Below, in pieces: positions 9,756-21,800 of a stretch of DNA of 64,000 nt (positions within the stretch are counted from its first letter, which is position 1; each line of letters begins with the position of its first letter). The stretch lies in assembly GCA_014529385.2 (NCBI GenBank), contig CM043966.1:94863587-94927586 (forward strand). The letters are read 5' to 3'. Position numbers and translations under genes: made by a program. The notes below the pieces were generated by a model. That model saw nothing but the letters and a program-made list of their open reading frames with translations, did not search any database and was not told where the DNA came from. This DNA is from Adiantum capillus-veneris (taxonomy: Eukaryota > Streptophyta > Polypodiopsida > Polypodiales > Pteridaceae).

Positions 9756-11534
9756 CTAAATTTGAAAAGGACCATAGTATCTTTTTGCTAGTTTAGCATG
9801 ATATTTTTGATGCCCCATAGGGTTTTTGCCCGTCGTTTGCCTCAATCGAGCCTTAGGAAACTTAAGTAAGACCCAATAATTTTCTTTGAACATTAAGGAC
9901 CTTATGTGCTTGTCAGCAACAACTTTTTGCTTTAGTTGGGAGATGGATATAGCCTCCTTAATCTTTTGAAAAGATGTTTGCAGGTCACGGCTATACTCAT
10001 CGACAACGAAGATCTTCCCATGTACTTTGAGTAGCAAGGGACTTTTAGGTCTTCCTTCTATGATTTCAAAAGGTGATTTTCCCGTAGATGTATGGATAGT
10101 ATTATTATACACATACTCTACAAGAGGTAAGTACTTTTCCCATTGTGAGCGTTGATCTACTTCTGTGACATAGGTCTTTAGTAGATCAAGAATCGTAAGA
10201 TTGGCTATTTCACTTTGGCCATCCGTTTGTGGGTGATAGGTCGAAGAGAAATTCAATCTTGTACCTAGATTTTCAAACAGACCTTTCCAAAAATTACTGG
10301 TCATTCTAGGATCTCTATCTGACACGATGGACGTTGGAAATCCATGGTGTTTGAAAATCTGTGATATGAAGAGAGTGGCCATTTGGTGTGCCTTAATAGT
10401 CTTCTTGACAGGGATAAAGTGTGCTTGCTTGCTAAACCTGTCGACTATTGTCCATATTCCCGAATTCCCATGGATAGATTTTGGTAATCCAAAGATAAAA
10501 TCCATGGATATACTCTCCCATGGTGAATTAGGAATTGGCAATGGCTGGAGTAATCCGGGTTGCTTCCCTCTATCATACTTGGTCTTTTGGCATACTACAC
10601 ATTTTGAAACATACTCTTGTATGTCCACTTTCATGGTAGGCCAATAAAAGTACGTCTCTACTCCTCCAAAAGTAGGTTGAATGCCTCTATACCCCGCATA
10701 GGGAGGAGCGTGGGGTTCATACATGACTTTCTGACGAAGGGAGTGGGTAACACATAGCCTATTGCCATGGAGAAGATTACCATCCTGCAAGGTGAATGGT
10801 TCCTCTTTATTCCCCAAAGCAAGGGCTGACATTATTTCTTTAAAATCAGGGTCAGTAGCATACTCATCTATCATAGAAGATAGATCATTGTGAGTTGCTA
10901 TTGACACATCATTAACTTTTGGTCGTCGCAAAAGTGCATCAGCCACTTGATTGTGCTTACTAGCAATGTGAAAATTAAATTGTGAAAGAAAATTTTCCCC
11001 GCTCATTTGTTTGTCGAAAAGCTTTGTTTGCGTCATGAAGTACTTGAGACTTTGATGGTTTGTCCATAAGATGAATGGAGTCCCCAATAGATAGTGCTTC
11101 CATGTGTCTAGGGCATGTAGAACAACTAACATCTCTTTCTCATAAATGCCTAAGACCCGTTCATCCTTGTTGAGCCTTCGGCTCTCATAGGCTATGACAT
11201 GCCCTTCTTGAAGCAAGACTGCTCCAAGGCAATCACCACAAGCATCACATCGGACCTCAAATGGCTTTGAGAGATCCGAAAGCATAAGGACTGGTTGGGA
11301 GATAAGATTCTCTTTGAGCTTGTCAAAATCACTTTGCTCCTTAGAAGTCCATGAATACTTAACGTTTTTCTTTGTTAAGTCATGTAATGGTCCTGCTATT
11401 TGAGAGAATTTTGCTATGAAACGTCTATAGTATGCACACATACCAATAAAGCTTCTTAGCTCATGTAGATTCCTTCGATTAGGCATGCTTTTATTACCTC
11501 CAACTTTGATGGATCCATACGGATACCATCTCAA
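9756..11534 (-). pseudogene. Chromovirus pol fragment: RNase H and integrase
   Basis: A 592-codon frame. Residues 20-90 are the RT connection (RSFIGMCAYYRRFI). Residues 92-200 are RNase H, where FEVRCDACGDCLGAVL holds Asp97, but the usual T-D-H-Q-S-L-K-Y motif reads TNHQSLKYF, replacing a catalytic Asp by Asn159. Integrase follows: a zinc-binding segment with His275, then Tyr282 where the second His is expected (AGYRG), and Cys312/Cys315. The catalytic core has Asp345 (SMDFIFG), Asp406 (VSDRDPR) and Glu442 (DGQSEIAN), giving correct DD35E spacing. The frame stops at 9756 before the chromodomain. It is separated from the RT piece by about 80 nt with a stop. The changes at Asn159 and Tyr282 argue that this copy is dead. 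Confidence 0.88.
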
Positions 11535-11613
11535 GAGATAATATGACCTAAGTATTGAATCTCTTGAAGGAAAAAATCACTTTTCTTTTGATTGAGAAAA
11601 AGCTTATTCTCTT

Positions 11614-12000
11614 TTATTGGAGATGTTGCTTGTGTTCCTCCAAGGAATTGGAGTAGACGATGATATCATCAAAGAACACTCCAGTGAATTTGCGATAGGG
11701 TCTAAAAATTTTCTCCATCAATCGATTGAATGTAGCTGGTGCATTAGTCAAGCCAAAAGGCATGACTAGATATTCATAAAGGCCAAACGTTGTACGAAAC
11801 ACAGTCTTTAGGATATCTTCATTCACTATCCTTATTTGATGGTAGCCACTTTTAAGGTCAATCCTACTGAAGTAGGTAGAGCCTTGTAGCTTATCAAATA
11901 GATCTTGTACCCGGGGTACGGGAAATCTGTTTTTGATAGTGATATGATTTAGTGCACTATAGTCCACACACATGCGGTATCTACCATCTTTCTTTTGCAC
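11614..12000 (-). pseudogene. Chromovirus reverse transcriptase fragment
   Basis: A 128-codon frame with the classic Ty3/gypsy RT run: [16 protein letters not shown] (fingers), [15 protein letters not shown] (first catalytic Asp), [20 protein letters not shown], and [10 protein letters not shown], where FFDD stands for the usual Y/F-x-DD box. The sequence upstream (12060-12005) encodes the [11 protein letters not shown]-like RT lead-in in another frame, so a frameshift lies near 12010. Downstream the frame breaks before the RNase H piece. Core residues are intact, but the polyprotein is not continuous. Confidence 0.9.
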
Positions 12001-12076
12001 TAAAAGGATTGGAGATTCCTTTGTCTACCAATTCTTGTACTTGCCTCATGATATCCTCTTGTTGAGCTTGTGAAAC

Positions 12077-12700
12077 TCAATAGGGAGGTTTGTTAGGCGG
12101 TGAGCTTCCTGATAGGAGCTCAGTTTGATGGTCATAATCCCCTCGTTTTGGAGGTAAGTCCATAGGGATATCATCAATGAACACATCTTGGAATCCTTTT
12201 ATAAAGTTAGACAAGTCTAACTCTGCTTGATTCCTACCATTCACCTTTGATGAAACATTAGGATCTTTTTGGGATTCTTTGACAAAAATCATGTACACAG
12301 AAACTGCGCTTTTCATTGATTTATCAAGGGCGAGAGGATTTACAAGTGGTATAGTACAACTAGACTCATTAGCATCTATATACATAGTCTTTCCCCTGTA
12401 GGTGAAGTAGATTCTCCTTTCAAGGAGCTTCGTGTTGGCAGCCATGCGGTTGAGCCATGGTATCCCTAGGATAACATCCTCATGTTGGAGAGGAGAGATG
12501 AAGAAGTCTTCTTTGTCGACATAGCTTTGGACATGAAGCCTCAACTTCCCAAACAAGGGAGTAACGGAGGCTTGTTGTCCCTTGAAAGTGGCATTGGCAA
12601 TTACAACATCTCCCATCTCAAAAGCTTGAATGCCCAACTTGGTGGCCAACTCCATTGACATGAAGTTGAGACCAGAACCAGGGTCCAACAGGATGAAAGC
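12077..12700 (-). pseudogene. Chromovirus aspartic protease region
   Basis: The frame holds FILLDPGSGLNFMSMELA, where the aspartic protease active site D-(S/T)-G reads D-P-G. Further on are EDVILGIPWLNRM (the flap-following I-L-G-x-x-W motif) and the linker to RT. The Asp is kept, but a Ser or Thr to Pro change in the catalytic triad would be expected to harm activity. The frame runs from gag and is separated from RT by a stop at about 12075. Confidence 0.8.
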
Positions 12701-12711
12701 ATCATGCTCCC

Positions 12712-14143
12712 TTACCTTTCCCCAAGCATAGGAGAGAGGTGATACTTTGCAATGAGTATCCTCTTTTGAAGCATCGATAGTGGAAGCTCTAGGAGTCTCA
12801 TTGCAAGCATTTCTTTTGGGGCAAGAACGATAGTCAGGTCCTTGCTCCCCACACTTAAAACATTTGTGATCCTAGCGAAAAGTTTCAAGCTCTTCAGGAG
12901 AGAGTTTATTTTTACCTTTGTAAACTCCTTTCTCCTTGGACCAATTGTTGTTGTTGTTGTTGGAATGATCGTGGGAAAAATTTTGGGCATTAATTTTTTC
13001 CTTTGCATCACTTTTGTCTTTATTTTCCATGGGTTTGACATTCCGTCTAACCCCTTGTTGGAAATTGATGCGTGAAGCAACCTTGGTATGGTGGATTACT
13101 TTGCGGATTCAGGCCGTTGAGAGTTGACATACTCGGCCATCTCCTCAGGTAATCCTGCACAAGATTGTTGTTTTTGCTCAGCAAAGTCTATCTTTTGAAA
13201 GACAGTAGCCTTGAGATGTAAATCCCAAAACTTGTCCAAATATTTGTGGATAGACTCATGAGAGAGAAGCCTTGAACTCCGCCATTCGGTGAGCACTTTG
13301 TTCTTTGCATCACTTGCAAGGAATTGCTTCATGATGGAAACTCGTAGAGTTTTCCATGTCTTTGGTGCTTTGCCATTGCCTCGAAGACTGCCCACCATTG
13401 ACGAGCCGATTTTTGGAAGTGCATAGCTACATGGTGTAGATTGGAGGACTCCGTGAAGCCCTCGTCTCCAAAGGCCGCATCTAATTGTTGGATGAAGGCC
13501 AATACTTTGTCGGTAGCACGAAAGGTTCCATCATAGGTGAGAAAATAGATACTCTTTCCTCCCTCTTTGAATTTCTTGAGCTTTTGTGACCTTCGCCATG
13601 TAGGGTAAGATTTGCGATGTCCTCCCCTCTTATATTCTCTAGGAGAATAGCCATAGCTTTCATCGGTAGAGGATGAAGGTGAAGAAGAAGGAGAAGAGGG
13701 TGACCTCTTTCTTGCCCTTTTCTTCCTTGGTTTCCTCTCTTCCCTTTTGGAGTGACGAGGGGAAGGACTATGGGTTAACCGTTTCCTCTTGGGAGGAGTT
13801 GGTGATCGTTTAGTCCTCCTTCTTCGTGGAGCCACATCTTCGGAGGAATTTAGGGATTCATGCTTTCTTGATCTTTGGATTCCTCCTCTTGTAAGGGAGA
13901 GAGTCTTCTTTTGGGGGTCTCTTCAAGAGGCCTCGTAAGCTCTCTCTCCTCTTGGAGAGGAAAGGAAATCCCATAAGCACGAAGTTGTTGAGTAACTTCG
14001 GCTTGCAAAGTGGGGTTTCCCATAGCTTGTTGCAACCTAGTGACAAGATAATTAGAAAACATGGGAGCATCATCATTGGCACCTTCATGTGCAAAATCAA
14101 AGTTATCAATGTTCATTCTCCTCTCTTGATTATTGTCAGCCAT
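12712..14143 (-). pseudogene. Chromovirus gag, frameshifted
   Basis: Starts at an ATG at 14143 (MADNNQERRMNIDNF). Three or more frames are needed: 14143-13850, then a basic Arg/Ser/Pro-rich segment 13835-13329 (RRRRTKRSPTPPKRKR), then the retrotransposon gag core 13398-13096 with ARQWWAVF and YLDKFWDLHLKA, then a linker and nucleocapsid to 12712. The zinc knuckle reads CFKCGEQGPDYRSC, so the CCHC histidine is replaced by Pro. A TAG lies just before it, near 12871. Gag would form the particle and bind RNA; this copy cannot make a full-length product. Confidence 0.8.
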
Positions 14144-14543
14144 GCTAATTAAACTTATGTGTTTACTTAGTGTATGCTTTGGTAATTCAAACCCTTAGTT
14201 GCTACTCCTCTTAGCCTTTGAAAATAGGCACTTAAGTATCTACACCCATGGCTCGAATTGGTTAATTATAGAGAGTAGTGGAGTGAGTCTAACATAGCGA
14301 AGTTGTTGAGGGATAGCTCCTTTAGGACTTCTTATGGCTCAATAATGGGTAAAGCCATAGGCAAGTCTAAATAGACTCCATTATTAAGTCCAAAGTTCCT
14401 GAGGTGTGCACCATATCCCACATAGTGAGCTCAACAAAACCGATAATAGATCCCAGTCCCACTTACCCTAATATAGTTAACAAAATCAACCAAATAGGCT
14501 ACTTAAGGACCTCTCTTCTTAGGCAAGAAAAGAGATACCAAAT

Positions 14544-14555
14544 GCTCTGATACCA
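14544..14555 (-). other. Chromovirus primer-binding site (initiator tRNA-Met)
   Basis: The coding strand reads TGGTATCAGAGC, one nucleotide after the 5' LTR end TTACA. This is the standard plant initiator tRNA-Met PBS and fixes the element's orientation as minus. Confidence 0.95.
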
Positions 14556-14556
14556 A

Positions 14557-16165
14557 TGTAATGGAAATGGCCTATGAACTTTGAGAGTAGTGGAATTAGG
14601 AAAGTAGGTGAAGCACTTTTAAGAGATTACTTTGTGAGCATAGCGGGTGAACTTAATTGATGGTAGCAACATAAACATGGTACTTAGTTAACTTGGCATG
14701 AACAATACTTTTTCAAGAGAGAGATTTTAGAGAACATGACTAGTTGAGGACCGAATTCATATGGAGCCGGTCCCCCCTCCAATAGGCATTTGTATTATAG
14801 TTTCTCCCATCAAGAGAGACTTGGTACAATACAATCTTTGTGTTCCTTGTGACCTTGGTGATGCAATGAAGATGGAAAGCTTCATGCATCACAAACATAA
14901 CATAGCATAAACTTGAAGAAAGCATTAACTACCCCAAGCCTCAGTCCCAAGGACTCAAACACCTTCGAAGGTGGAGAAAGCTAGCGGGGAATGAGGATAG
15001 GGAAGAGGAAGAAGAAACATTCCATAGGAGAAAGAAGTAGTTCCTCACTTATCATTCCTCTTCTTGCTAGCATACATAATAGCATATTAATGGAGATGGA
15101 GAAGATGGCAAGCTTAAGCATGGAAGCATGACTCTTGGTTGGATTTTCATTCCATAGCCAAGAGTGTTGGTGTAGGTTTTCACTCTCACAAGCTTGGAGA
15201 AGGAGGTGGTGTTCCTCAACTTTCACCAAGTGAGAATGGTGTCTCGAATGAGTGTGTGTGATGGTGTATTCCCCCTAGCACCCCCCTTTCTTTCTTTGGG
15301 CAAAAATTCTACTTGCTACAAGCTCATTGGACCCCTCTCCCCTTAGCCAATCACATCCAGCATGCAGTCAAGCATATGGGTAGTCTTTTGACAAGTGTCC
15401 TCCTTACCCCTTAGAGAGAGAGAGCTTAAAAATATCTAGATATTTGTTAGGTGGAAGTAAAAGATCATTGGACCCCTCTTTAGCCCAACCAATAGCATTC
15501 AAGCACCCATGGGGTTAAGCTTAGTGAGAGTCTGACATGTGTCCCATGTGCTCTTTTAGAATTCCCCTAACTTTGAGATTTTTATGCATAGGAAGTTTCT
15601 CAAGAAACCTCCTCATTAAGTGAGTAGGTTCTCTTTTTGACTCAAGCATCTTATCCCCCATGCATAGGAAGCTTCTCAAGCAACTTCCTCATTAAATGCT
15701 CAAGTACCTTAGTCATCAGGCATGACAAGAACCTTAGGTGGAGTTCCCACCTCATGCACATCCCTAGCTTGCCTAAGTTTAGGTCGGGTTCCCACCTCAA
15801 GCGCAGCCCTAGCTTGCCTAAGTTTAGCTTATCGGGTTCCCACCTCAAGCACAACCCTAGCTTGCCTAAGGTTCTCACCTCAAGCACAACCCTAGCTTGC
15901 TTAAGCTCAAAAGGACTTTTAACACTCACCATTGGAGGTCTTTAATGAAGCTAACCCTAAAGTCTTTTAAGGTTCATTAGTTAACCTTGCTCTTTGGCAG
16001 ACCATCTCTCATTTGGGCCCCTTTACCATTGGCCCCGTGTTGAGATAGATCCGTAAGCACATGTCTATATTCTAACCCTTATTCCCATTTATTATCCCAT
16101 ATGAAATGATCAGTTTAATATGAGAAAATCATTTGGGTTGGTTAGATATTAGATATTTGATGACA
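14557..16165 (-). repeat. Chromovirus 5' LTR (1609 bp)
   Basis: Same ends as the copy at 7451-9066. It lies directly upstream (minus strand) of the PBS. The plus-strand right end is GATGACA, followed by TTGGT, the candidate target duplication. Confidence 0.93.
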
Positions 16166-16515
16166 TTGGTACCAATGTGTTTCAACTTTTCTAGGCTCAG
16201 TGGTTGAGAGCTTTAATGTGGCCATCTAGGCTTGTCTCAGAGGTTGAAGTCGGCTTCAAAATGTCCATTTCCGTGGCCTCAGCGGTTGAACTTTCAACCA
16301 TGGCTTTGATACCAGTTATAGGTCATGGGGGCAACAACTTCCTGGGAGGTCACCCATCCCAGTATTGTTCTTGCACTTATGCGCTTAATTGTGATGCTCC
16401 ACAAATTGGTCTAGCCATCTAGACCCCAAAAACATAAGGTGTTAGGTCTAGCCAGGTTATGCAAGCCTCATAGATAGGCACCATTTTATCACCACAAGTT
16501 GGGCTTACCCCAACA
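16166..16515 (-). mobile_element. Cassandra TRIM #1, 5' part (5' LTR with 5S rRNA sequence, PBS, internal)
   Basis: On the minus strand the LTR runs 16515 (TGTTGGGG) to 16315 and contains a 5S rRNA 3'-half-like segment: AATTAAGCGCATAAGTGC, then ACTGGGATGGGTGACCTCCC, then GTTGTTGCCCCC. These match the A box, intermediate and C box region of plant 5S rRNA. A degenerate PBS TGGTATCAAAGC lies at 16314-16303. Internal sequence 16300-16166 is collinear with Cassandra #2. The chromovirus sits inside the internal domain. Confidence 0.8.
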
Positions 16516-17560
16516 ACCAGCTGTAGTGGTAGGTCTTGTTGTTTTGGATGCGTCGTGACTATGATTGCAGGGGATTTTGTTAGGATTCAAGCCAACTAGC
16601 CGGACGCTCATCGCTAACCTGCTAACCCTACTCACTTATTCTTGTTAATAATAAGAATAAGGGGTCGTGAGGATAAGCCTCACTCTAAGCTCCACCCATA
16701 CACCGTCTCCCTCTTCCTTGAGTGTACTGTCTCATGCATGCACTTGTACAACTCACTCTCGCCTCACCAGTGCGGTCATGGAGTGATCACTATGTAACCC
16801 TTCTTACTTGAGTTTTGGGGCACCTAAGACCTTAAATAGCAAACACCACATAGGCGGGAGTGATTTTGCAGTTTAGCACAATCAGACTCATTTTGAGTTA
16901 TGATTATAATGTAAAATATTTCTGAATTTCATTCAATCAACATGGTACGTTTGAGGTTAGGTCCAAATACAAGCATACAATCTTAATTTGGCACTATCTT
17001 GATAGGTTTATAAGAGATATAGAAGGCCACATTGTGGAAGCCAATTTTTTCATTTGTGCAGTTTTTGTACTTCATAAGTGTGTCCCAAATTGTCTTGTAA
17101 AGATAGGTTTCAATGCTTTTGATGACTTCTATGCCAAAACAAAAAAGTAAAGAACCAAAGTGTGTAAGGTGGAAGCATTTATAGTGATAATGATAGGTGT
17201 AGGCATAGGAACATCGATGATAGGTTGGTAGAATAAGGAAAATGAAACCTTTTTGTACTTAATTCTATGCCCAAACAAATTTTTTTGGGCCTAAAGAAAC
17301 CATAGACATTGGTGAAGAACCTTCATACCCATAGACACCAAGGAGTGGTTGGACAAGGAAGATGATCTCACTATGTTCTCACCCCTTATTTTAGAGAAGG
17401 GTATCACCTCTTGGGAGGGTTCTCATTGTACATGGTGATTCGAGTATCCTCAAGGCATTGTGCCAAAATGTGAACAAGACATGCAGGCTCGTAAGTAATA
17501 TGCTTTGTTTTGAAATTTTTCTCATTTATGTTTTTGTATATGTGAAATTGTGGGTGTGCA
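16516..17560. other. No gene recognised
   Basis: Diverged sequence outside the Cassandra 5' LTR. No domain, repeat or RNA gene was seen. Confidence 0.4.
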
Positions 17561-17564
17561 GGTT

Positions 17565-18910
17565 TTCAAAAAGAGTCTCCTATGCTAGTCAACACACCAC
17601 ATGAAATAAAAAAAGGTGTGCCCTCTAAGTCCACAACTAACTCTGGTAAAGTCAAACAAGCTTCTAGAAAGAGTTCCACAAGCTTGACACCACACAATGA
17701 TGGGAATGAGGAGGAGAGTCTTCCAAACCCTCCACTATCTAAGGGGAAAACTCCCGTAAAATGACGCATATCAAGATCTACAATCTCAGAGTCAGTATTG
17801 AGTCAACCAAAGTCATCAATACGTTGTGGATGCTCTTTTGGTGGACAGGTTGACAGAGGTTTGTATCTACCTCCTATGTTTAAGTACTGCTTTAAAGGCA
17901 TGATGTTTGTTTAGTAACTTTTATTCCGTGGTTAGTATTGAGACATGGCTCAAACGCGTTCCTACTTTATATGAGCGTGATTATCATTTAAAGGGAGAAA
18001 AATCCTAGTATGTTGCTAGATTGATCTTTGTGAATTTTCCTACATCCATGCTCATTTACGGTAGCCAAAACCTTGATACATGTTTGAATTTATGTATCAT
18101 GTCCTCTATTAAATCTTTAACCTCATGTTTTTTTTTTGGCGTTTACTTAATTCTATTAAACATTGTGTTAAGGAAAAATAGATGAAGATATTGATGTGCC
18201 TGAGTGGAATCGTTTCTTTGTTCCCTTGGTGAGAGGCGTTGTAGAGATTGCCGATGTCACCTTGCCGGATGAGGGTTTTCTAGTGACCTTGTCTCTTGCT
18301 CAACATTTGGGCAAGATAGTTAAACATGCTAGCAAATTTGTCCTATAACTCTATTGCTCATGGACTCTGGAGGTTACTTACATCCATAGACAAGGGAGTA
18401 GGTGTGTTTACAAATAAGATAGTGACCTTGTCTCTTGCTCAACATTTGGGCAAGATAGTTAAACATGCTAGCAAATTTGTCCTGTAACTCTATTGCTCAT
18501 GGACTCTGGAGGATACTTACATCCATAGACAAGGGAGTAGGTGTGTTTACAAATATGTCTAATCTAGTGTGTAGCAATTCATCTTTTACTTAGGTGTAGT
18601 AGTGAATACTTTTGTTGTATTTGGATATAAAGTTAATTTCTTCTATGAAATTCTTCATCATAGGTGTTAGATCTTACAATTGGCTTGTTCTATCGAAAGA
18701 GTGCTCTTGGAATTGTCCCACATTATGATAGGAAAGCTGGAGAGTGTGTATCATCTAGATTTCCAGCAACAAAGAGCTACATCATGTAGTCTCCACAGCG
18801 TGTGAATGACGACTATACTCGAGTGGATGAGGTTTTGGTTCGTGAAGGGGCGGAACGCATAGAGTCTTTCTTCAAGTACTTTATCACACGCTTTGCATGA
18901 AGAAATGGAC
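17565..18910 (+). pseudogene. Unrecognised broken multi-exon gene remnant
   Basis: Several short plus-strand coding-like pieces are separated by AT-rich gaps. One begins after a GTGCAG acceptor-like site at about 17562 and is Lys/Ser-rich. Another near 18185-18350 reads EDIDVPEWNRFFVPLVRGVVEIADV. A third near 18665-18900 contains LTIGLFYRKSALGIVPHYDR and a VDEVLVREGAERIESFF segment. Stops interrupt each piece. The style resembles the exon remnants at 29.5-30.8 kb and 57.6-58.3 kb, suggesting transposon-carried or decayed genes. I recognise no family. Confidence 0.3.
18282..18557. repeat. Tandem duplication of about 138 bp
   Basis: The segment starting AGTGACCTTGTCTCTTGC at 18282 recurs at 18421 with only about two substitutions plus one at the tail. 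It duplicates the end of the exon-like piece and its stop, so it arose after or during decay of that frame. Confidence 0.95.
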
Positions 18911-18959
18911 ATATACACCCTTACAAGCATGCTCACTCTCAAATATTGCAATGCCTAAC

Positions 18960-20080
18960 TACTACACCCATATAACTACACACATATGCTCTTGGAAAAA
19001 ATCATAAAAGATTATACCTTTTGAATCTCTTTTCTCTTTTACAGTTGGTTGTTGGCAACATTTAATGGTGAGGATGATCATGTGCTTGACATGCTTGCTG
19101 GATGTGGTGGACTTGGCACGACCTGCATGCAGGAGATGAGTCATTGCTTGATGTTGGAGGGAGATTTTTCTTGTCTTCTCAGAGTGTCTAGAGAAGAAAT
19201 TTTGTGGTCCTTCCGAGGATGACTAGTACCTAGGAGACCTTTGTTTAGACTCTCATAGTTTAAAGTTCTATGTTTTGTATTGGATTTTAATATAATGCTA
19301 TCTCTAGCAATTTATAGGGAGTGTGGGTTTTTCCCTTTTGCCCCACAAGGGTTTTTTTAACCCACAATCTTGGACCTACACTTGGGATGCTATTATGTAT
19401 CTTAGATGTTGGTTCATCCTATAAATTTTTCGATTTTGGGGATAAATTTATTCAAGGTGATCATGAAGGTTTGTTTGCAATTTATCTTTTACTATGTGAT
19501 TGTTAAGATAGTATAAACTTTAAATATTATGATAGTACTCTATTTGACATTAGGTATATCATAGGAGATGGGGAAAGGAAGTGGATATAAGTCAACATAA
19601 TTAGACTTACTAAGAGCACTTAGGATATATTTTATGTTTTGATGTCAAGATATTGATTGAAGGGGAGTGAGGCTATCTAAAAATAGCAGGATCATATGAA
19701 AAGTATGATCCTCTGTTTCCATGGCAAGGAAGGACATCTTGGAATTTCTTTAGTGTTCTTGAGGCTAATGTAATCCTCAAAAACTTTTTGAAGTTTAATG
19801 CTAATTATTTGCATGAGAGAACATTCCATCTTGTATATTCCCTTGTTTCTCGTGGGATTGAACTTAAGTCCCAATAAAAATATTCCTTTCTAAACTTCTC
19901 CCAATTTTATACGGAATTTTTTTCAAGGCTAGGGTTTCTTTGTTTTTTTTTAACCTCATATAAAAACACTTTGATAAGAGTGTATATAGGTAAGAAAGTG
20001 AAATCAAGCCTCAAACTAAAGAAGCTCTAGCTATTTTAAAAATCTCTACATGAAAAGCTCACATATTAATTATCCCCCTC
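18960..20080. other. No gene recognised
   Basis: Low-complexity AT-rich sequence with scattered stops in all frames. A GA-rich piece near 19570-19700 has no coding support. Confidence 0.4.
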
Positions 20081-20084
20081 ACAA

Positions 20085-21800
20085 CTCCCACTACATATGC
20101 AATGTCCGGTCTCGTAGCCACCATGGTATACATGAAACTACCAGAGGCTGGAGTATATAGATTCTTAGCCATCGGAGATTTTTCCTCATCATATTTGGGA
20201 AGTTGTCCTTGCTTAATTTCAAATAGGCAGGCAATGGAGTACTCAATGACTTCCCCTTCTGCATATTGAAATGTTCAAGAGCTTTCTGTACATACTCTTT
20301 TTGACACAAGTACAACAACTTGTTCTTGCAATCACGAGTGATGTGTATACCAAAAATGTGATTTGCATCACCCAAATCTTTCATGTCAAATTGACTATTC
20401 AGCTTCTACTTAAGGTCAACAATGTCCTTGTTTAACTAGCTTGCGCATTATACTTTGTTACTTTCATAGAAATCTTGTTTGACTAGCTTATACTAGCCTA
20501 CTCAGTAGCTCTAACATTTGGAGCATTCACTTGCAAAAAAATTGGCTCTAAATCTATCTATGTAGGAGGTAATACATTGAAAAAATCACTTTCTTGAATT
20601 CAACCTCTTTTACTGCTCGTTTATGCATCTTAGTCTCATTAATGACAACATCATTGCTATGGATAACGGATTAACTCTGTGGATCCCACAAGCGATAGCA
20701 AAACTGAACATCCGACCCATAGCCAATAAAGACGCACTTGCATGATTTTGGATATAGCTTAGCACGAACCTATTTAGGCACATGTGCATAAGCCTCATAG
20801 ACAAATGTCCCGAGTCTGTCATATGACAACTTATGTCTAGACCATAACTGAGTCCTCAAGCACTCAAAATTGCAATGATGCATGTGGTGATCAATTGATC
20901 AAATAAACCGTTGTATAAATTGCTTCACCCCAAAAAAATTGTGGTAAACTCACTTGTGATAGCATAGACACGATTCGCTCTTGAATCGTCTTGTTTATTC
21001 TCTCAAGAACACCATTTTGAGCAAGGGTATAAGGAGTTGTGAACTCATGCTTAATTCCCCTTCTTGAACAAAAATTAGAAAACTCCTTGGAGATATACTT
21101 CCCACCATTGTTTGAGCGTAAAGCTTTCAACTTCTTGCTAGCTTGAGTTTCCACACCTAACAATATTTTCTTGAAACAAGAAAATGTCTCATCATTTGAC
21201 TTCATAGCATAAGCCGAAGCTTCCCGTGTTGCATTTCTATGAAATTAACAAAGTATAATGCGCCACCAAGAGACCTTATAGGCATGGGGCCGCATACATC
21301 ACTATGCACAAGCTAAAGGCCGTCTCTCTTTCTCAAACGAAACATTTTGGGGAGCACAAGTTTGCTTTCCATATTGGCATTGTTAAAAATAAAATAAAAT
21401 CAAAAAATGACATAGAATGCAAATAACCCAAACAAGAAAGAGTCTCCATTCCATTCTTAGACATATGATCTAATTGGCTATGCCACAAAGCAACGATTAA
21501 CAGCTCGGTTACCAAAAGTACACTGTTTTTATCAGACACGTAAAGAGGATACAAAGAGTCAACTTTAGAATCAGGAGCAATTATCAAATTTCCCTTTGCA
21601 ATCTGCCAAGTCTGCTGATAGAATGTGACTTTATAGCCAAAGTCATCAAGTTGCCCCACTAAGATCAAATTGCAAGTGAAGGCTGGCACATGACGCACAT
21701 TATGAATGGAAAATCTAATGCCATTTGTCATAACTATAGGAATGTCACCAATGCCCACTATGTCACATGCATAACTGCCACCCAAAGTACAGGGATGGTT
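20085..21800 (-). pseudogene. Ty1/copia pol remnant (protease to RT, internally deleted)
   Basis: In reading order: 21785-21333 has the late protease and GAG-pre-integrase region, with NVRHVPAFTCNLILVGQL and LWHSQLDHMSKNGM. Then 21205-20891 is the integrase core, with KALRSNNGGKYISKEF, where the usual S-D-N-G reads S-N-N-G, and TTPYTLAQNGVLERINKTI, which keeps the Glu. Then 20822-20610, in a shifted frame, is the integrase C-terminal YP...GY segment. Then 20384-20091 is the RT C-terminal part, MKDLGDANHIFGIHITRD, with FMYTMVATRPDIAY following. The RT YVDD core is missing between 20.6 and 20.4 kb. No LTRs were found. Many stops; dead. Confidence 0.8.

Larger units (their letters stand above)
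7451..16165 (-). mobile_element. Ty3/gypsy chromovirus, full-length but coding-dead, inserted in Cassandra #1
   Basis: An 8.7-kb LTR retrotransposon on the minus strand: 5' LTR 16165-14557, iMet PBS, gag, protease, RT, RNase H, integrase, chromodomain, PPT, 3' LTR 9066-7451. LTRs begin TG and end CA (TGTCATC...TTACA on the coding strand). The candidate 5-bp target duplication is ACCAA upstream and ACCCA downstream, four of five matching. The surrounding sequence is the internal domain of a Cassandra TRIM, shown by comparison with the second Cassandra at 33.9-34.1 kb. Gag-pol is broken by several frameshifts and stops, and the LTRs have diverged by small indels and scattered substitutions, so the insertion is not recent. 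Confidence 0.9.

Noticed and set aside
16315-16400. Possible 5S rRNA gene on the minus strand
   Set aside because: Only 5S-like segments are present, inside a TG...CA LTR with an adjacent PBS. This is a Cassandra LTR, not a functional 5S gene.
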